Below, in pieces: positions 29,269 through 38,018 of a stretch of 64,000 nucleotides of DNA (position 1 is the first letter of the stretch; every line of letters begins with the position of its first letter). The DNA is taken from contig NZ_KE384320.1 in assembly GCF_000425165.1 (NCBI RefSeq), positions 468,994 through 532,993 of the forward strand, written 5' to 3'. Below the pieces are notes generated by a model. That model had not been told where the DNA came from and ran no database searches. It saw nothing but the letters and a program-made list of their open reading frames with translations. Made by a program: the position numbers and the translations under genes. This stretch comes from Photobacterium halotolerans DSM 18316. GTDB taxonomy: Bacteria > Pseudomonadota > Gammaproteobacteria > Enterobacterales > Vibrionaceae.

Positions 29269-30996
29269 TTATACCGCCTCGAGGTACTCAACCATCAGCT
29301 GAACGCTACGATTACCCCGAAACTCATTGATATCGAGACGATACACCAGGTTGACCTGTTGTACCGAGGCATCCGGCCAGCGCCGGACATCAATATTGAA
29401 TGCAATGGCATCTATCATGCTGCCGCCACCGACAGGCTCCAGCATCATTTTCAGGTGCTTGCTGCCGACCAGACGCTGCTGCAGCAAGCGGAAGCGGCCA
29501 TCAAAGCTCGGTTCCGGGAACTGCTGCCCCCAGGGACCGGCCCCGCGTATCAGCTCGGCCGTGTCCATCGTCATCTCCTGCGCTGCAAGCTCACCGTCGG
29601 TCAGCAAGATACCGCGCAGGGCAGACTCGTCCAGCTCATCCCGCACCGCCTGATCGAAGGCTTTGCTGAATGCCGCAAACTGATCGGCGGCGAGCGTCAA
29701 TCCCGCAGCCATGGCGTGACCGCCAAATTTGAGGATCATCCCCGGGTTGCGGGTATCGATCCGATCCAGCACATCACGCATATGCAGGCCGGGTATCGAT
29801 CGGCAGGACCCTTTGATTTCGCCCTCGCCCGCCGCGGCAAAGGCAATCACAGGGCGGTGGTACAACTCTTTGATCCGCGACGCCAGAATGCCGATCACCC
29901 CCTGGTGCCAGTCCGCCTGATAGAGCGCCAGCCCGTAAGGCATGTCTTTCTGGCTGAATTTTAAACGCTCGCAAATCGCCAGCGCCTCTTCTTTCATGCC
30001 CTGTTCAATTTCTTTGCGTGTCTGATTGAGGCCGTCCAGCTCGACCGCCATTCGCCGCGCCGACTGAATGTCCTCGCACAACAGCAGCTCAACGCCAAAA
30101 GACATATCATCCAGACGGCCGGCAGCATTGATGCGCGGGCCCAGCGCGAAACCCAGATCGCTGGCCACCAGCCGGGACGGGTCACGGTTGGCTACTTCGA
30201 TCAGCGCCTGAATCCCCGGCCGGCATTGCCCGGCGCGAATGCGCTGCAGGCCCTGATGCACCAGAATCCGGTTATTACCATCCAGTGCGACCACGTCAGC
30301 CACTGTGCCCAGGGCCACCAAATCTAATAACCCGGCTAAGTTGGGTTCCGGGATCCCCTGCTCGGTAAACCAGTTCTGCTGACGCAGCGCCGCCCGCAGT
30401 GCCAGCATCAGATAAAAAGCCACCCCCACCCCGCACAGGGCTTTGGACGGAAAGTCACAGCTGTGCAGATTCGGATTGACGATAGCATCGGCGGCTGGCA
30501 GGACATCCCCCGGCAAGTGGTGATCGGTCACCAGCACCCGGATGCCTTTTTCTTTCGCCGCGGCAACCCCGGCCACCGACGAGACGCCGTTATCCACCGT
30601 CATGATGATTTCCGCACCACGGGCAGCAGCCTGTTCAGCTACTTCCGGGCTCAGGCCATAGCCATCATCAAAACGGTTCGGCACCAGATAATCGACATTG
30701 CGGCAACCTAACTGGCGCAGCGCCAGAACCGAGAGCGCTGAGCTGGTGGCGCCATCGGCATCGAAGTCGCCCACCACAATAATGCGCTTGTGTTCTCGCA
30801 ATGCATCAATCAGCAAATTGACGGCAGCATCAATACCATTAAGTTTGTCATAACTGTGCAGCCCCTTGGCGCCCCGCTCCAGATCTGTGTCAGAGCGCAG
30901 CCCCCGGCTGGCATAAATACGCTTCAGCAGAGGGTGGATCTCAGAGGAAAAACCTGAGGTATCCGCTTCAGGACGACGCTTGATTTCGATTTTCAT
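29269..30996 (-). CDS. recJ: Single-strand-specific 5'-3' exonuclease RecJ
   Basis: Degrades single-stranded DNA in mismatch repair and RecF recombination. The 575-residue DHH-family enzyme has metal-binding motifs I (VVGDFDADGATSS), III (VTDHHLPGD) and a later motif LGFALGPRINAAGRL; the DHHA1 and OB parts follow (KFGGHAMAAGLTL). It is downstream of dsbC with a hairpin between. The order xerD-dsbC-recJ-prfB-lysS is the same as in E. coli. Confidence 0.97.
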   Translation of the reverse strand: MKIEIKRRPEADTSGFSSEIHPLLKRIYASRGLRSDTDLERGAKGLHSYDKLNGIDAAVNLLIDALREHKRIIVVGDFDADGATSSALSVLALRQLGCRNVDYLVPNRFDDGYGLSPEVAEQAAARGAEIIMTVDNGVSSVAGVAAAKEKGIRVLVTDHHLPGDVLPAADAIVNPNLHSCDFPSKALCGVGVAFYLMLALRAALRQQNWFTEQGIPEPNLAGLLDLVALGTVADVVALDGNNRILVHQGLQRIRAGQCRPGIQALIEVANRDPSRLVASDLGFALGPRINAAGRLDDMSFGVELLLCEDIQSARRMAVELDGLNQTRKEIEQGMKEEALAICERLKFSQKDMPYGLALYQADWHQGVIGILASRIKELYHRPVIAFAAAGEGEIKGSCRSIPGLHMRDVLDRIDTRNPGMILKFGGHAMAAGLTLAADQFAAFSKAFDQAVRDELDESALRGILLTDGELAAQEMTMDTAELIRGAGPWGQQFPEPSFDGRFRLLQQRLVGSKHLKMMLEPVGGGSMIDAIAFNIDVRRWPDASVQQVNLVYRLDINEFRGNRSVQLMVEYLEAV

Positions 30997-31137
30997 TAGA
31001 CTACTTAATGGCGATTGGCAGATGGGGAAAATGAGAAGGTGTTATATCAAAAAACCGCAGCGGCGGGTACCCGAACAGGCCAATCCAGCACCGGGCTCAC
31101 ACGCCACATCACTCAAACGGCTCAGCCGGATGCTGAA

Positions 31138-31169
31138 AACGCAACAGCCCGCAGGACTGCGGGCTGTTG
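31138..31169 (-). terminator. Hairpin between dsbC and recJ
   Basis: Perfect 12-bp stem CAACAGCCCGCA/TGCGGGCTGTTG with a 4-base loop. The minus-strand tail GCGUUUUC has only four U residues, so termination may be partial and recJ may receive read-through. Confidence 0.65.
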
Positions 31170-31186
31170 GTCAGCAGAGGCAATAA

Positions 31187-31909
31187 TTAACTGCGGCTGT
31201 TGAGAAATTGCAGCAGCCGGCTAGCCGGTTGATAGCCAGGCAGCATAGTCCCGTCTTCCAGTACCAGCGCAGGCGTACCTGTCACGCCCATGGCCACACC
31301 CAGCTGATAATGCTTCATCACCAGCGAGTCATTATGCGGACTTTGCTCAATATTCAGCTTGCCTTTCTTGGCGTCATCCATGGCCTGCGCCCGGTTTTTC
31401 GATGCCCAGATAGCACTCATCTCGCCGAAATTCTGCGAGCGCTCGCCACCGCGCGGGAAAGCCAGATAACGGATAGTGATACCGGCATCGTTGTAGGCCT
31501 GCATTTCACTGTGCAGTTTACGGCAGTAGCCACAGCTGGTATCGGTAAAGACAGTCACCACGTATTTTTCCTCTTTGGCCGGATAGACGATCATTTCGCC
31601 TTCCATGCCTTTGAGCTTGTCTTTGTTGATCGAGGCCATTTTCTGTTCAGTCAGATTGACAGGCTCACCGTCCACTGACTGATACAGGTGACCGGCAACA
31701 AAATACTGACCGTCATCAGACATATAAATAATACCGCGCTCGGTCACCACCTCGTTCATACCCTTGAGCGGTGATGGCGTCACTGACGCTGCAGTCAGGC
31801 CCAGCGGATTCAACGTGGCTTCAATGGCACGGGCATCAGGTTCTGCACTGGCAGAAAAAGCCGTGAGCGCAGCCAGTGCCACAAGCAGGGGACGGCGGGA
31901 AAATGGCAT
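31187..31909 (-). CDS. dsbC: Protein disulfide isomerase DsbC
   Basis: Periplasmic dimeric isomerase that corrects wrong disulfides and is kept reduced by DsbD. The 240 residues have a signal peptide (MPFSRRPLLVALAALTAFSASA), an N-terminal dimerisation domain and a thioredoxin fold with CGYC at 126-129 and the cis-proline loop TGTPA. Unlike E. coli DsbC, I see no second cysteine pair after the active site (IWASKN in place of IWCAK), so the structural disulfide is absent. AAGGA precedes the ATG. It lies between xerD and recJ. Confidence 0.95.
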   Translation of the reverse strand: MPFSRRPLLVALAALTAFSASAEPDARAIEATLNPLGLTAASVTPSPLKGMNEVVTERGIIYMSDDGQYFVAGHLYQSVDGEPVNLTEQKMASINKDKLKGMEGEMIVYPAKEEKYVVTVFTDTSCGYCRKLHSEMQAYNDAGITIRYLAFPRGGERSQNFGEMSAIWASKNRAQAMDDAKKGKLNIEQSPHNDSLVMKHYQLGVAMGVTGTPALVLEDGTMLPGYQPASRLLQFLNSRS

Positions 31910-32108
31910 GAAAACATCCTTAACAAATCGTTGGCAATTCAGGGTTAGTCCCTGTGAATACTATACAGACCCTTTGAGTATGGCCATCTTTCAAAGTTCA
32001 ATCTCAAAAGGCAAGTGATTTCATAATCCGGTGGCTCTGCAGGGTTATGATTGGGATCTCTGCCCCAGTAAACACGGGTCTGAGTGTCACAAAAGATCAC
32101 TGCTGGTT

Positions 32109-33011
32109 TCAGGCTCGCGGATGGTGCTCCTGATGCAGCTGCTTCAGACGCTCGGTTGCCACATGAGTATAGATCTGTGTGGTAGATAAATCACTGTGAC
32201 CTAACAGCATTTGCACGACCCTGAGGTCCGCGCCGTAATTGAGCAGGTGGGTGGCAAACGCATGGCGCATGACGTGCGGCGACAAGGTATCGGCATCAAT
32301 CCCGGCCAGCACCGCATAGTGCTTAATGCGATGCCAGAAGGTCTGACGCGTCATCTGACGGGCACGCTTGCTGGGAAACAGAACATCTGAACTGACCTCG
32401 CCCAACAGGTACGGGCGTCCCTGAACCAGAAAGGTTTCAATCCATTCCATCGCCTCTTCCCCCATAGGCACCAGGCGTTCTTTGTCCCCTTTACCCGTGA
32501 CCCGGACCACGCCCTGGCGCAGACTGACGTTATCCATCCGCAGGCTCACCAGCTCAGTGACCCGCAGGCCCGTTGCATACAGCAGCTCGAGCATGGCTTT
32601 ATCGCGCAGCTCGAGCGGATCATTAACATCCGGTGCGCCCAACAGGGCACTGACCTGCTCTTCGCTAATGTCCTTCGGTAACCGCTGCGGCAATCTGGGG
32701 CTGTGCAAAATGGCACTGGGATCGTCTTCCCTGAGCTTTTCCCGGTGAAAATACTGAAACAGCCGCCGCAGCGCCGAGGTCATCCTGGCCCGGGAACTCT
32801 GCTTGAAGTCTTGCTCAAACAACCATTGCTGGTAATCCTGCAGATCGCCGGAGTGCAGTGACAACAGCGACTGACGGCGAGACTCCAGCCATTGCTGCAG
32901 TTTCATTAAATCATTACGGTATGAAGACAGGGTGTTGGCCGACAGCCCCCGCTCCATCCACATCGCATCTAAAAAGCGCTCGATCAGGGCAATATCGTTA
33001 TTGGTTTCCAC
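32109..33011 (-). CDS. xerD: Site-specific tyrosine recombinase XerD
   Basis: With XerC resolves chromosome dimers at dif under FtsK control. The 300 residues show the tyrosine recombinase set: Arg in YATGLRVTELVSL, Lys in VTGKGDKERLVP, HVMRHAFATHLL, LLGHSDLSTTQIYTH with the nucleophile Tyr, and the XerD-type C-terminus. The start is GTG (product begins METNNDIALIERFLD), with GGGAG 9 bases upstream. An ATG 24 codons earlier is in frame but lacks a site and gives an extension XerD proteins do not have. Confidence 0.96.
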   Translation of the reverse strand: METNNDIALIERFLDAMWMERGLSANTLSSYRNDLMKLQQWLESRRQSLLSLHSGDLQDYQQWLFEQDFKQSSRARMTSALRRLFQYFHREKLREDDPSAILHSPRLPQRLPKDISEEQVSALLGAPDVNDPLELRDKAMLELLYATGLRVTELVSLRMDNVSLRQGVVRVTGKGDKERLVPMGEEAMEWIETFLVQGRPYLLGEVSSDVLFPSKRARQMTRQTFWHRIKHYAVLAGIDADTLSPHVMRHAFATHLLNYGADLRVVQMLLGHSDLSTTQIYTHVATERLKQLHQEHHPRA

Positions 33012-33174
33012 GTCGCGCCACTCCCAAAAACATCTGGATATAAACACAGTATATTGCAGCATAGTACTGAATTTCTCCTGCAATGTAACTAGGTGCGCTC
33101 GCTTGAGGGATGCACCCGGACGCCTGACAGGGTAAAATCAGCGCAAATTAGTTGCCACCCCAGGAAATATCAGT

Positions 33175-33693
33175 ATGAAAATCGGCCTGTTTTACGGCTC
33201 GACCACCTGCTATACCGAAATGGCCGCGGAGAAAATCCGCGATTGCATCGGCGGCGAGCTGGTTGAGCTGCACAACATCAAAGAAGCTTCGCTCAGCGAG
33301 ATGAACCAGTATGACCTGCTGATCCTGGGCATCTCGACCTGGGACTTTGGTGAACTGCAGGAAGACTGGGAAGCGGTCTGGAATCAACTGGATGGCCTGA
33401 CACTGACAGGAAAAACCGTCGCCCTGTTCGGCTTGGGCGATCAGGAAGGCTACACAGAATGGTACCTGGACGCCATGGGCATGCTGCACGATCAGCTGCT
33501 GCCGACCGGTGCCCAGTTCGTTGGCTACTGGCCAAATCAAGGCTACAACTTTGAAGCCTCAAAAGCCCTGACCGAAGACAAGAGCCTGTTTGTCGGGCTG
33601 GCACTGGATGAAGACAGCCAGTACGAGCTCAGTGATGAGCGCATCCAGCAATGGTGCGAGCAGGTACTGACCGAATACGGCGATTCACTCTAG
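33175..33693 (+). CDS. fldB: Flavodoxin 2
   Basis: Long-chain FMN flavodoxin, a low-potential electron carrier; 172 residues. FMN phosphate loop is [15 protein letters not shown] near 8-22. The isoalloxazine-binding loops are STWDFGELQ (Trp near 60) and [11 protein letters not shown]. The fldB/xerD divergence is as in E. coli. AGGAAA precedes the ATG. Confidence 0.95.
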   Translation: MKIGLFYGSTTCYTEMAAEKIRDCIGGELVELHNIKEASLSEMNQYDLLILGISTWDFGELQEDWEAVWNQLDGLTLTGKTVALFGLGDQEGYTEWYLDAMGMLHDQLLPTGAQFVGYWPNQGYNFEASKALTEDKSLFVGLALDEDSQYELSDERIQQWCEQVLTEYGDSL

Positions 33694-33701
33694 TCCGATC
33701 T

Positions 33702-33729
33702 CTGCCGCCCGCAATAATACGGGCGGCAG
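33702..33729. terminator. Hairpin between convergent fldB and dioxygenase genes
   Basis: 10-bp perfect stem CTGCCGCCCG/CGGGCGGCAG with an 8-base loop. Neither side has a good U-tract, so it is a weak bidirectional terminator or a 3'-end protecting hairpin. Confidence 0.5.
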
Positions 33730-33740
33730 TGTTGTCTGGC

Positions 33741-34742
33741 TTACTCTGCTGTTTTTGCCGAAAAATTCGCGTTAATCCTCAGCTTAAGGTAGTCAGCGGC
33801 CGTAATGGGCGGATACTTACCGAGCGGCCCCTGAATCACCACATCCTTGTTGGCCTGGCAGAAGAAAGCCAGGCTGTAGCGGGAGTGCTGATTCTCTTGC
33901 GGATAAGGCATTCTGACCCGGTGCAGGGTCGACTTGAGCTGATCATCACTCCAGCGCATCAGCATGTCACCGATGTTGCAGGTGATAATATCCGCCTGCG
34001 GCACCACATTGCACCAGAGGGGCTGATGCCGGGCATCTTTGCCGGCTGCGACTTGCAACCCGCCCTGACTGGCCTGCTGAAAGACCATCGTCAGGCAGTC
34101 GAAATCCGTGTGGGCGCCGGCACGCCAGTGGTTGTCACCTTGCGGTAATACCGCCATCGGCAAGTAATGCAGCAGCCGCAATGTACTCTGATAATGCTCA
34201 GAGTCAGGCTGATGCACCCGTTCAAAGAAATCCCGCTCAAACCCTAACTTATCCGCAAAGCAGGACAGGATATCCATCCCCAGCCGCCAGGTCTGGCGTT
34301 CAAAATCGAGCATAATGGACTGAAAATCGGCCACGTCATCCGGTTCAGGCCATAGGCCCGCCATGTGCGGTAAGGTGATCTGGTACGACTCTTTCTGATC
34401 GGCCGTCCCTGTTGACGGCCGCACCTGAGCTTTGAATTCCCAGCCGGCATTGAGGCCGTCTTTCAGCGGGTAAGCCTGCTTTTTTTCGGTGCTGAGCGCG
34501 AAAAACTGCTCACTGATCGCAAAAGCGCGCTGAATGTCGCGCAGCGCTATCCCATGATTTTTGATCTGGAAAAAACCGACCTCACTGGCCGCCAGCCACA
34601 GGGCCTCAGTGATGACTTGACGTCTGTTATCAAAATCGCTGAGATCAATGACAGGAATACTGGCGTGATCTGATTCCAGCCCACGCTGGCCCAGAGTCGA
34701 TTCCAGATTAAGCTCATCCAGCACATAAACTGATTGTTTCAT
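33741..34742 (-). CDS. Isopenicillin-N-synthase-like 2OG/Fe(II) dioxygenase
   Basis: 333-residue non-haem iron oxygenase of the IPNS/DIOX family. The N-terminal DIOX_N region contains VIDLSDFDNRRQ. The C-terminal jelly roll has the iron ligands HxD in AGAHTDFD and the distal His in STLHRVRMP. The RxS motif that binds the co-substrate carboxylate is HSRYSLAFF. The substrate is not known. Its ribosome-binding site is controlled by an NMT1/xanthine-type riboswitch. It is last in an operon with an NMT1-type ABC transporter and next to an 8-oxoguanine deaminase, so I infer a purine-related substrate. The ATG is 6 bases after GGAG. Confidence 0.82.
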   Translation of the reverse strand: MKQSVYVLDELNLESTLGQRGLESDHASIPVIDLSDFDNRRQVITEALWLAASEVGFFQIKNHGIALRDIQRAFAISEQFFALSTEKKQAYPLKDGLNAGWEFKAQVRPSTGTADQKESYQITLPHMAGLWPEPDDVADFQSIMLDFERQTWRLGMDILSCFADKLGFERDFFERVHQPDSEHYQSTLRLLHYLPMAVLPQGDNHWRAGAHTDFDCLTMVFQQASQGGLQVAAGKDARHQPLWCNVVPQADIITCNIGDMLMRWSDDQLKSTLHRVRMPYPQENQHSRYSLAFFCQANKDVVIQGPLGKYPPITAADYLKLRINANFSAKTAE

Positions 34743-34748
34743 CTTGTT

Positions 34749-34780
34749 CTCCAATAGTCGGCTTTCGCCCGTTATTGGAG
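34749..34780 (-). promoter_or_regulatory. Shine-Dalgarno-sequestering hairpin (expression platform)
   Basis: On the minus strand CTCCAATA (34780-34773) pairs perfectly with TATTGGAG (34756-34749). The latter contains the GGAG ribosome site of the dioxygenase gene. The loop holds a GGC-GAAA-GCC mini-hairpin. The CTCC strand is also the 3' strand of the riboswitch closing helix, so the two folds exclude each other. Confidence 0.65.
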
Positions 34781-34824
34781 CAATGCCTGACAGGTGCGGG
34801 TGCCCTGTCCGCCGCTTCTACTCC
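34777..34824 (-). ncRNA. NMT1 (xanthine)-type riboswitch, copy C
   Basis: Leader RNA with 5' GGAGTAGAAGCGG and 3' GGCATTGCTCC. The closing helix GGAG/CTCC surrounds an inner 6-bp helix GACAGG/CCTGTC. The two outer blocks are shared with copies A and B, while the inner stem is different, as expected for an RNA under structural selection. It starts 17 bases after the permease stop, inside the operon, so it must act on translation. Confidence 0.72.
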
Positions 34825-34841
34825 GTGAATAAAGTTCAGGA

Positions 34842-35624
34842 TCACACTCCTTTTTCAGCGGGTAAGCTCCAGGCAAACCAGTATTTCTGCACCCAGTGAA
34901 CGGCTTTGAACAGCACCATGCTGACCAGTGACAGGAACACCAGAGCCGCGAAGGCCTGCGGGATCTTAAAGTAAGAGGTGGAGAACTGGACAAAGTACCC
35001 CAGCCCTTTTTCCGCGGCGACAAACTCGGCGATCACTGCCCCTATCACCGCCAGAGTAATGGCAACCTTGATACCGCTGAACAAATGCGGAATGGCATAG
35101 GGCAGGCGGATCTGCCAGATGGTTTTGCGGGTCGGAACATTGAGCGATTTCGACAGTTCCACCAGCTCAGGCGGAGTAGCCAGCATCCCGGTGGTCGCTG
35201 ACACCACCAGCGGAAAGAAAGTGATCAGACAGGTAATTGCCAGTCGCGGCGCATCCCCGGTGCCTAGAATCACGATCAGTAACGGCGCAATGGCCACCAC
35301 AGGTGTCGATTGGATCACCACCAATAAGGGAAACAGTGCTTTGGTCAGAAAGGGCGACCGCACCATCACAATTGCCAGCGGGATGCTGATCAGCAGCGAG
35401 ATGGCAAAGCCCAGCAGCGCAACCCTGAGCGTGGCATAAAGGTTATCCAGCCAGCGATCCAGCGGCACCTCAAGAAATGCGGTCACTATGGCCGAAGGGG
35501 CCGGCAATATGAATGAGGGGATCGCAAACACGCGGCACACTCCCTCCCACACAGGCAAAACAGCCAGCATCGCCAGTACAGGCAGGCTGTCTTTCAGCCA
35601 CTCAGATACGGCTCGTTTCATCAT
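34842..35624 (-). CDS. ABC transporter permease (NMT1/SsuC-like)
   Basis: Inner-membrane permease of 260 residues with six hydrophobic segments and the EAA-loop of binding-protein-dependent importers (LSKSLNVPTRKTIWQIRLPYAIPHLFSGIK; residues about 155-185). It resembles the SsuC/TauC/ThiX group. It follows the ATPase by 6 bases. The locus context points to import of a purine or purine breakdown product rather than sulfonate, nitrate or thiamine precursor. Confidence 0.88.
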   Translation of the reverse strand: MMKRAVSEWLKDSLPVLAMLAVLPVWEGVCRVFAIPSFILPAPSAIVTAFLEVPLDRWLDNLYATLRVALLGFAISLLISIPLAIVMVRSPFLTKALFPLLVVIQSTPVVAIAPLLIVILGTGDAPRLAITCLITFFPLVVSATTGMLATPPELVELSKSLNVPTRKTIWQIRLPYAIPHLFSGIKVAITLAVIGAVIAEFVAAEKGLGYFVQFSTSYFKIPQAFAALVFLSLVSMVLFKAVHWVQKYWFAWSLPAEKGV

Positions 35625-35630
35625 CTCTCC

Positions 35631-36458
35631 TCAGGCCACAGGCCGGATACGGGGGGCAGGTTCGGGCGCGACATCTTTGTCTGTCTCCGGTAACTCAGCC
35701 GGACGGTAAAAGTGTTCGCGGATCTTGCCGGTATAGAGACCAAAAAGCGGGTGCTTGATGGAATCCAGAGTCCGGGGCCGGGGCAATTCGATGGGGATTT
35801 CTTCCAGCACTGTGCTCGGTCTCGGCCCCATCACCAGCACCTTGTCTGCCAGCAGCACCGCCTCGGAAATCGAGTGGGTGATGAACAGCACAGTTTTCGG
35901 CTTTTCCGCCCATAACCTCAGCAGCTCAAAGCCCATTTCTTCCCGGGTCAGGGCATCCAGTGCCGAGAAAGGTTCGTCCATGATCAGGATATCGGGATCG
36001 AGCAGCAATGCCCTGGCGATGCCTACCCGCTGCTGCATGCCGCCCGACAACTGATCCGGCCGGCTGTCGGCAAAATCGGCCAGGCCGACTTTCCTGAGCA
36101 GGCTGCGGGCAAATTTTCTGTCTTTATTCGAGACCCCACCGTACTTGTGGTAAATCGGAAACAGGGTGTTATCCAGCACATTTTTCCACGGCAGCAAGGT
36201 GGGCTTCTGGAAGACGATGCCGATGTCTTCTCTGGGCTCACGCACTGCCCGGCCGAAAACCTCCACCTGGCCCTCGGTCGGGCTCAGCAAACCGGACAGC
36301 AAACGCAGCAAGGTCGACTTGCCGCACCCCGACGGCCCGACTATCGCCACAAATTCGTGGCGGTTAATATCAAAGCTGACGTTATCCAGCACCTGGGTAG
36401 ATTGCCGTCCTGAGCGATAAACATGGCTGATCTGACGGAATGAAACAAAGGGGTTCAT
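35631..36458 (-). CDS. ABC transporter ATPase (NMT1/SsuB-like)
   Basis: 275-residue nucleotide-binding subunit. Visible motifs are Walker A (GPSGCGKST near 40), Q-loop (IGIVFQKPTLLPW), signature (LSGGMQQRVGIARAL), Walker B (DILIMDEPFSALD) and the switch His (VLFITHSISEA). It starts 2 bases after the binding-protein stop, so translation is coupled. Confidence 0.92.
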   Translation of the reverse strand: MNPFVSFRQISHVYRSGRQSTQVLDNVSFDINRHEFVAIVGPSGCGKSTLLRLLSGLLSPTEGQVEVFGRAVREPREDIGIVFQKPTLLPWKNVLDNTLFPIYHKYGGVSNKDRKFARSLLRKVGLADFADSRPDQLSGGMQQRVGIARALLLDPDILIMDEPFSALDALTREEMGFELLRLWAEKPKTVLFITHSISEAVLLADKVLVMGPRPSTVLEEIPIELPRPRTLDSIKHPLFGLYTGKIREHFYRPAELPETDKDVAPEPAPRIRPVA

Positions 36459-36460
36459 GC

Positions 36461-37486
36461 TTATTCCTCCGGCAAAAAATCACGGCTGATGGCGGACTCA
36501 GGATCAAAGCCGGCTTGCTCCAGCTGCTGCGCCTGAGCCGTCCACTGCCAGGTGGATGCCAGACGTGCGGGGGTGAAATGGCCAATACCGTCCCGGGCGC
36601 TGATCTCGTTGTAAACCAGTCCCTTGATGGATTTGATGGTATCTGCCGCCTGTTGCGGATCGACATCCGGCACGCTGGCATGCACATCCTCTGCACTCTG
36701 CTCGGGGTGTGACCAGGTATAGGCCACCGATTTGGCATAGGCGGCGACAAAGCGTTTGGCGACCTCAGGACGCGCTTTGAGAAAGCGATCGCTGGCAATC
36801 ACGGCGGTAGAATAAAACTCCAGGCCGGCGTCATGCCAGGGTAAAACCGTGAGCTGTTTACCCACTTGCGCCGCCTGGGCCTGATTTTTCACGGTATCAG
36901 TGATCCAGGAGATCATCACTTCGGCCTTGCCGGTGATCAGCATAGGGTTGAGCGCGCCCGGATCCGCTTTCAGTACAGTCACACTGTCTTCGGCAATCCC
37001 GTTTTTACGCAGCAACAAGGGCAGAAACACATTGGCCGAGGTAAAAGGTGAAGTCGCAATCGTGGTATTGGCCACATCCCGGACCGACTTGACCTTGCTG
37101 TCGCTCAGGACATAAAAGGCATAAGGGGCTTTGCTGAATACCGAATAAATCGCTTTCACCGGCACGTCATCGTTGGCTTTGGCGACCAGCAGGGACACCA
37201 GATCAGACAGGCCGACATCGGCGGCACCTGTGGCCAGCTTGGTGATGGCGTCGGTCGAGCCTTTCCCCTGACGGATGGCGACATCCAGTCCGGCTTCGGC
37301 AAAAAAGCCCTGCTCGACTCCGACATACACCGGCGCTTTATCGCCCCCGGGCAGCCAGTCGAGCTGAAAGGTCACCTTATCCATGGCCTGATCCTTAGCC
37401 TGACCCATTGCATAGCCGGCCTGGGCCGATACCAGCATAACGGCAGCCAGACTCAAACGGCTTACTGTGTGTGAAGTGGTTTTCAT
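36461..37486 (-). CDS. NMT1/THI5-like periplasmic substrate-binding protein
   Basis: 341 residues with a Sec signal peptide (MKTTSHTVSRLSLAAVMLVSAQAGYA) and an NMT1-type binding fold (VTFQLDWLPGGDKAPVYVGVEQGFF; later KGSTDAITKLATGAADVGL). The longer frame gives 27 extra codons; the chosen ATG has GGAG at 7 bases and leads directly into the signal peptide. Family members are often mis-annotated as thiamine-precursor or nitrate binders. Because an NMT1-motif riboswitch precedes it and a purine deaminase is divergent, xanthine, urate or a related purine is the likely ligand. First gene of a four-gene operon. Confidence 0.88.
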   Translation of the reverse strand: MKTTSHTVSRLSLAAVMLVSAQAGYAMGQAKDQAMDKVTFQLDWLPGGDKAPVYVGVEQGFFAEAGLDVAIRQGKGSTDAITKLATGAADVGLSDLVSLLVAKANDDVPVKAIYSVFSKAPYAFYVLSDSKVKSVRDVANTTIATSPFTSANVFLPLLLRKNGIAEDSVTVLKADPGALNPMLITGKAEVMISWITDTVKNQAQAAQVGKQLTVLPWHDAGLEFYSTAVIASDRFLKARPEVAKRFVAAYAKSVAYTWSHPEQSAEDVHASVPDVDPQQAADTIKSIKGLVYNEISARDGIGHFTPARLASTWQWTAQAQQLEQAGFDPESAISRDFLPEE

Positions 37487-37566
37487 TGCTTTCTCCGTGT
37501 CATCCATTGCACCTGGGAAAAGTAGCGATGACACAGAGTGTGGAGCCGCCCTGTGCATCGCACTCA

Positions 37567-37609
37567 TTGAGCAATGTCCCGGGATCTTTCCCTAACCGCT
37601 TCTACTCAA
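37567..37609 (-). ncRNA. NMT1 (xanthine)-type riboswitch, copy B
   Basis: 5' TTGAGTAGAAGCGG and 3' CCCGGGACATTGCTCAA; closing helix TTGAG/CTCAA and inner helix GGGA/TCCC with an AAGA loop. It is about 80 bases upstream of the binding-protein start. Between the two, a GTGTCATC/GATGACAC hairpin (37497-37534) ends at the GGAG ribosome site and may be the expression platform. Confidence 0.75.
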
Positions 37610-38018
37610 CACTGAACCTTGCTGCTGTCAGCCGGTGCTGACAATCAACCAGCAGGGTTAACGCAAACACCATGCCAGCCTGTATACAAACCAAGGCAAT
37701 AATGCAGACACCGTTGTATTTACAAAGAGTTAACGCTGATGACACCAGCCAGCCCCCTGCCAGCAGCGCACAGCTCTCCTCCTGGCCCGCGCACTGCACT
37801 GGTGCAGATCCCGCATTCAATGCGTTGTTGCTGTGCATAAAACGCCCAGCTCTGCTCTGCCGCCCGCCATCAGGGCGAGGCGGTCACGCACCCGGCAGAC
37901 TGGCGCAGGAATTGCTTTACGATACTGACAGCGCACAGGCTGACGGCAACTAAACTAACCTCTGTCAATCAGCCACTAACCAAACAGCAACTAACCAAGC
38001 AACAACTCACGAAATAAA
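37610..38018. other. Divergent promoter region of the purine module
   Basis: About 410 bases between riboswitch copies B and A with no gene I can support. It must hold both promoters. Short open frames here lack ribosome sites or run through the riboswitch and are taken as chance. Confidence 0.5.

Noticed and set aside
37567..37609. TPP riboswitch before the NMT1/THI5-like gene
   Set aside because: None of the conserved TPP elements (CUGAGA, ACCUGA) is present with the right layout; the repeated element fits another class.
37602..37838. 78-codon frame with a hydrophobic middle in the purine-module gap
   Set aside because: No ribosome site, and it runs from the divergent promoter region into the riboswitch copy B.
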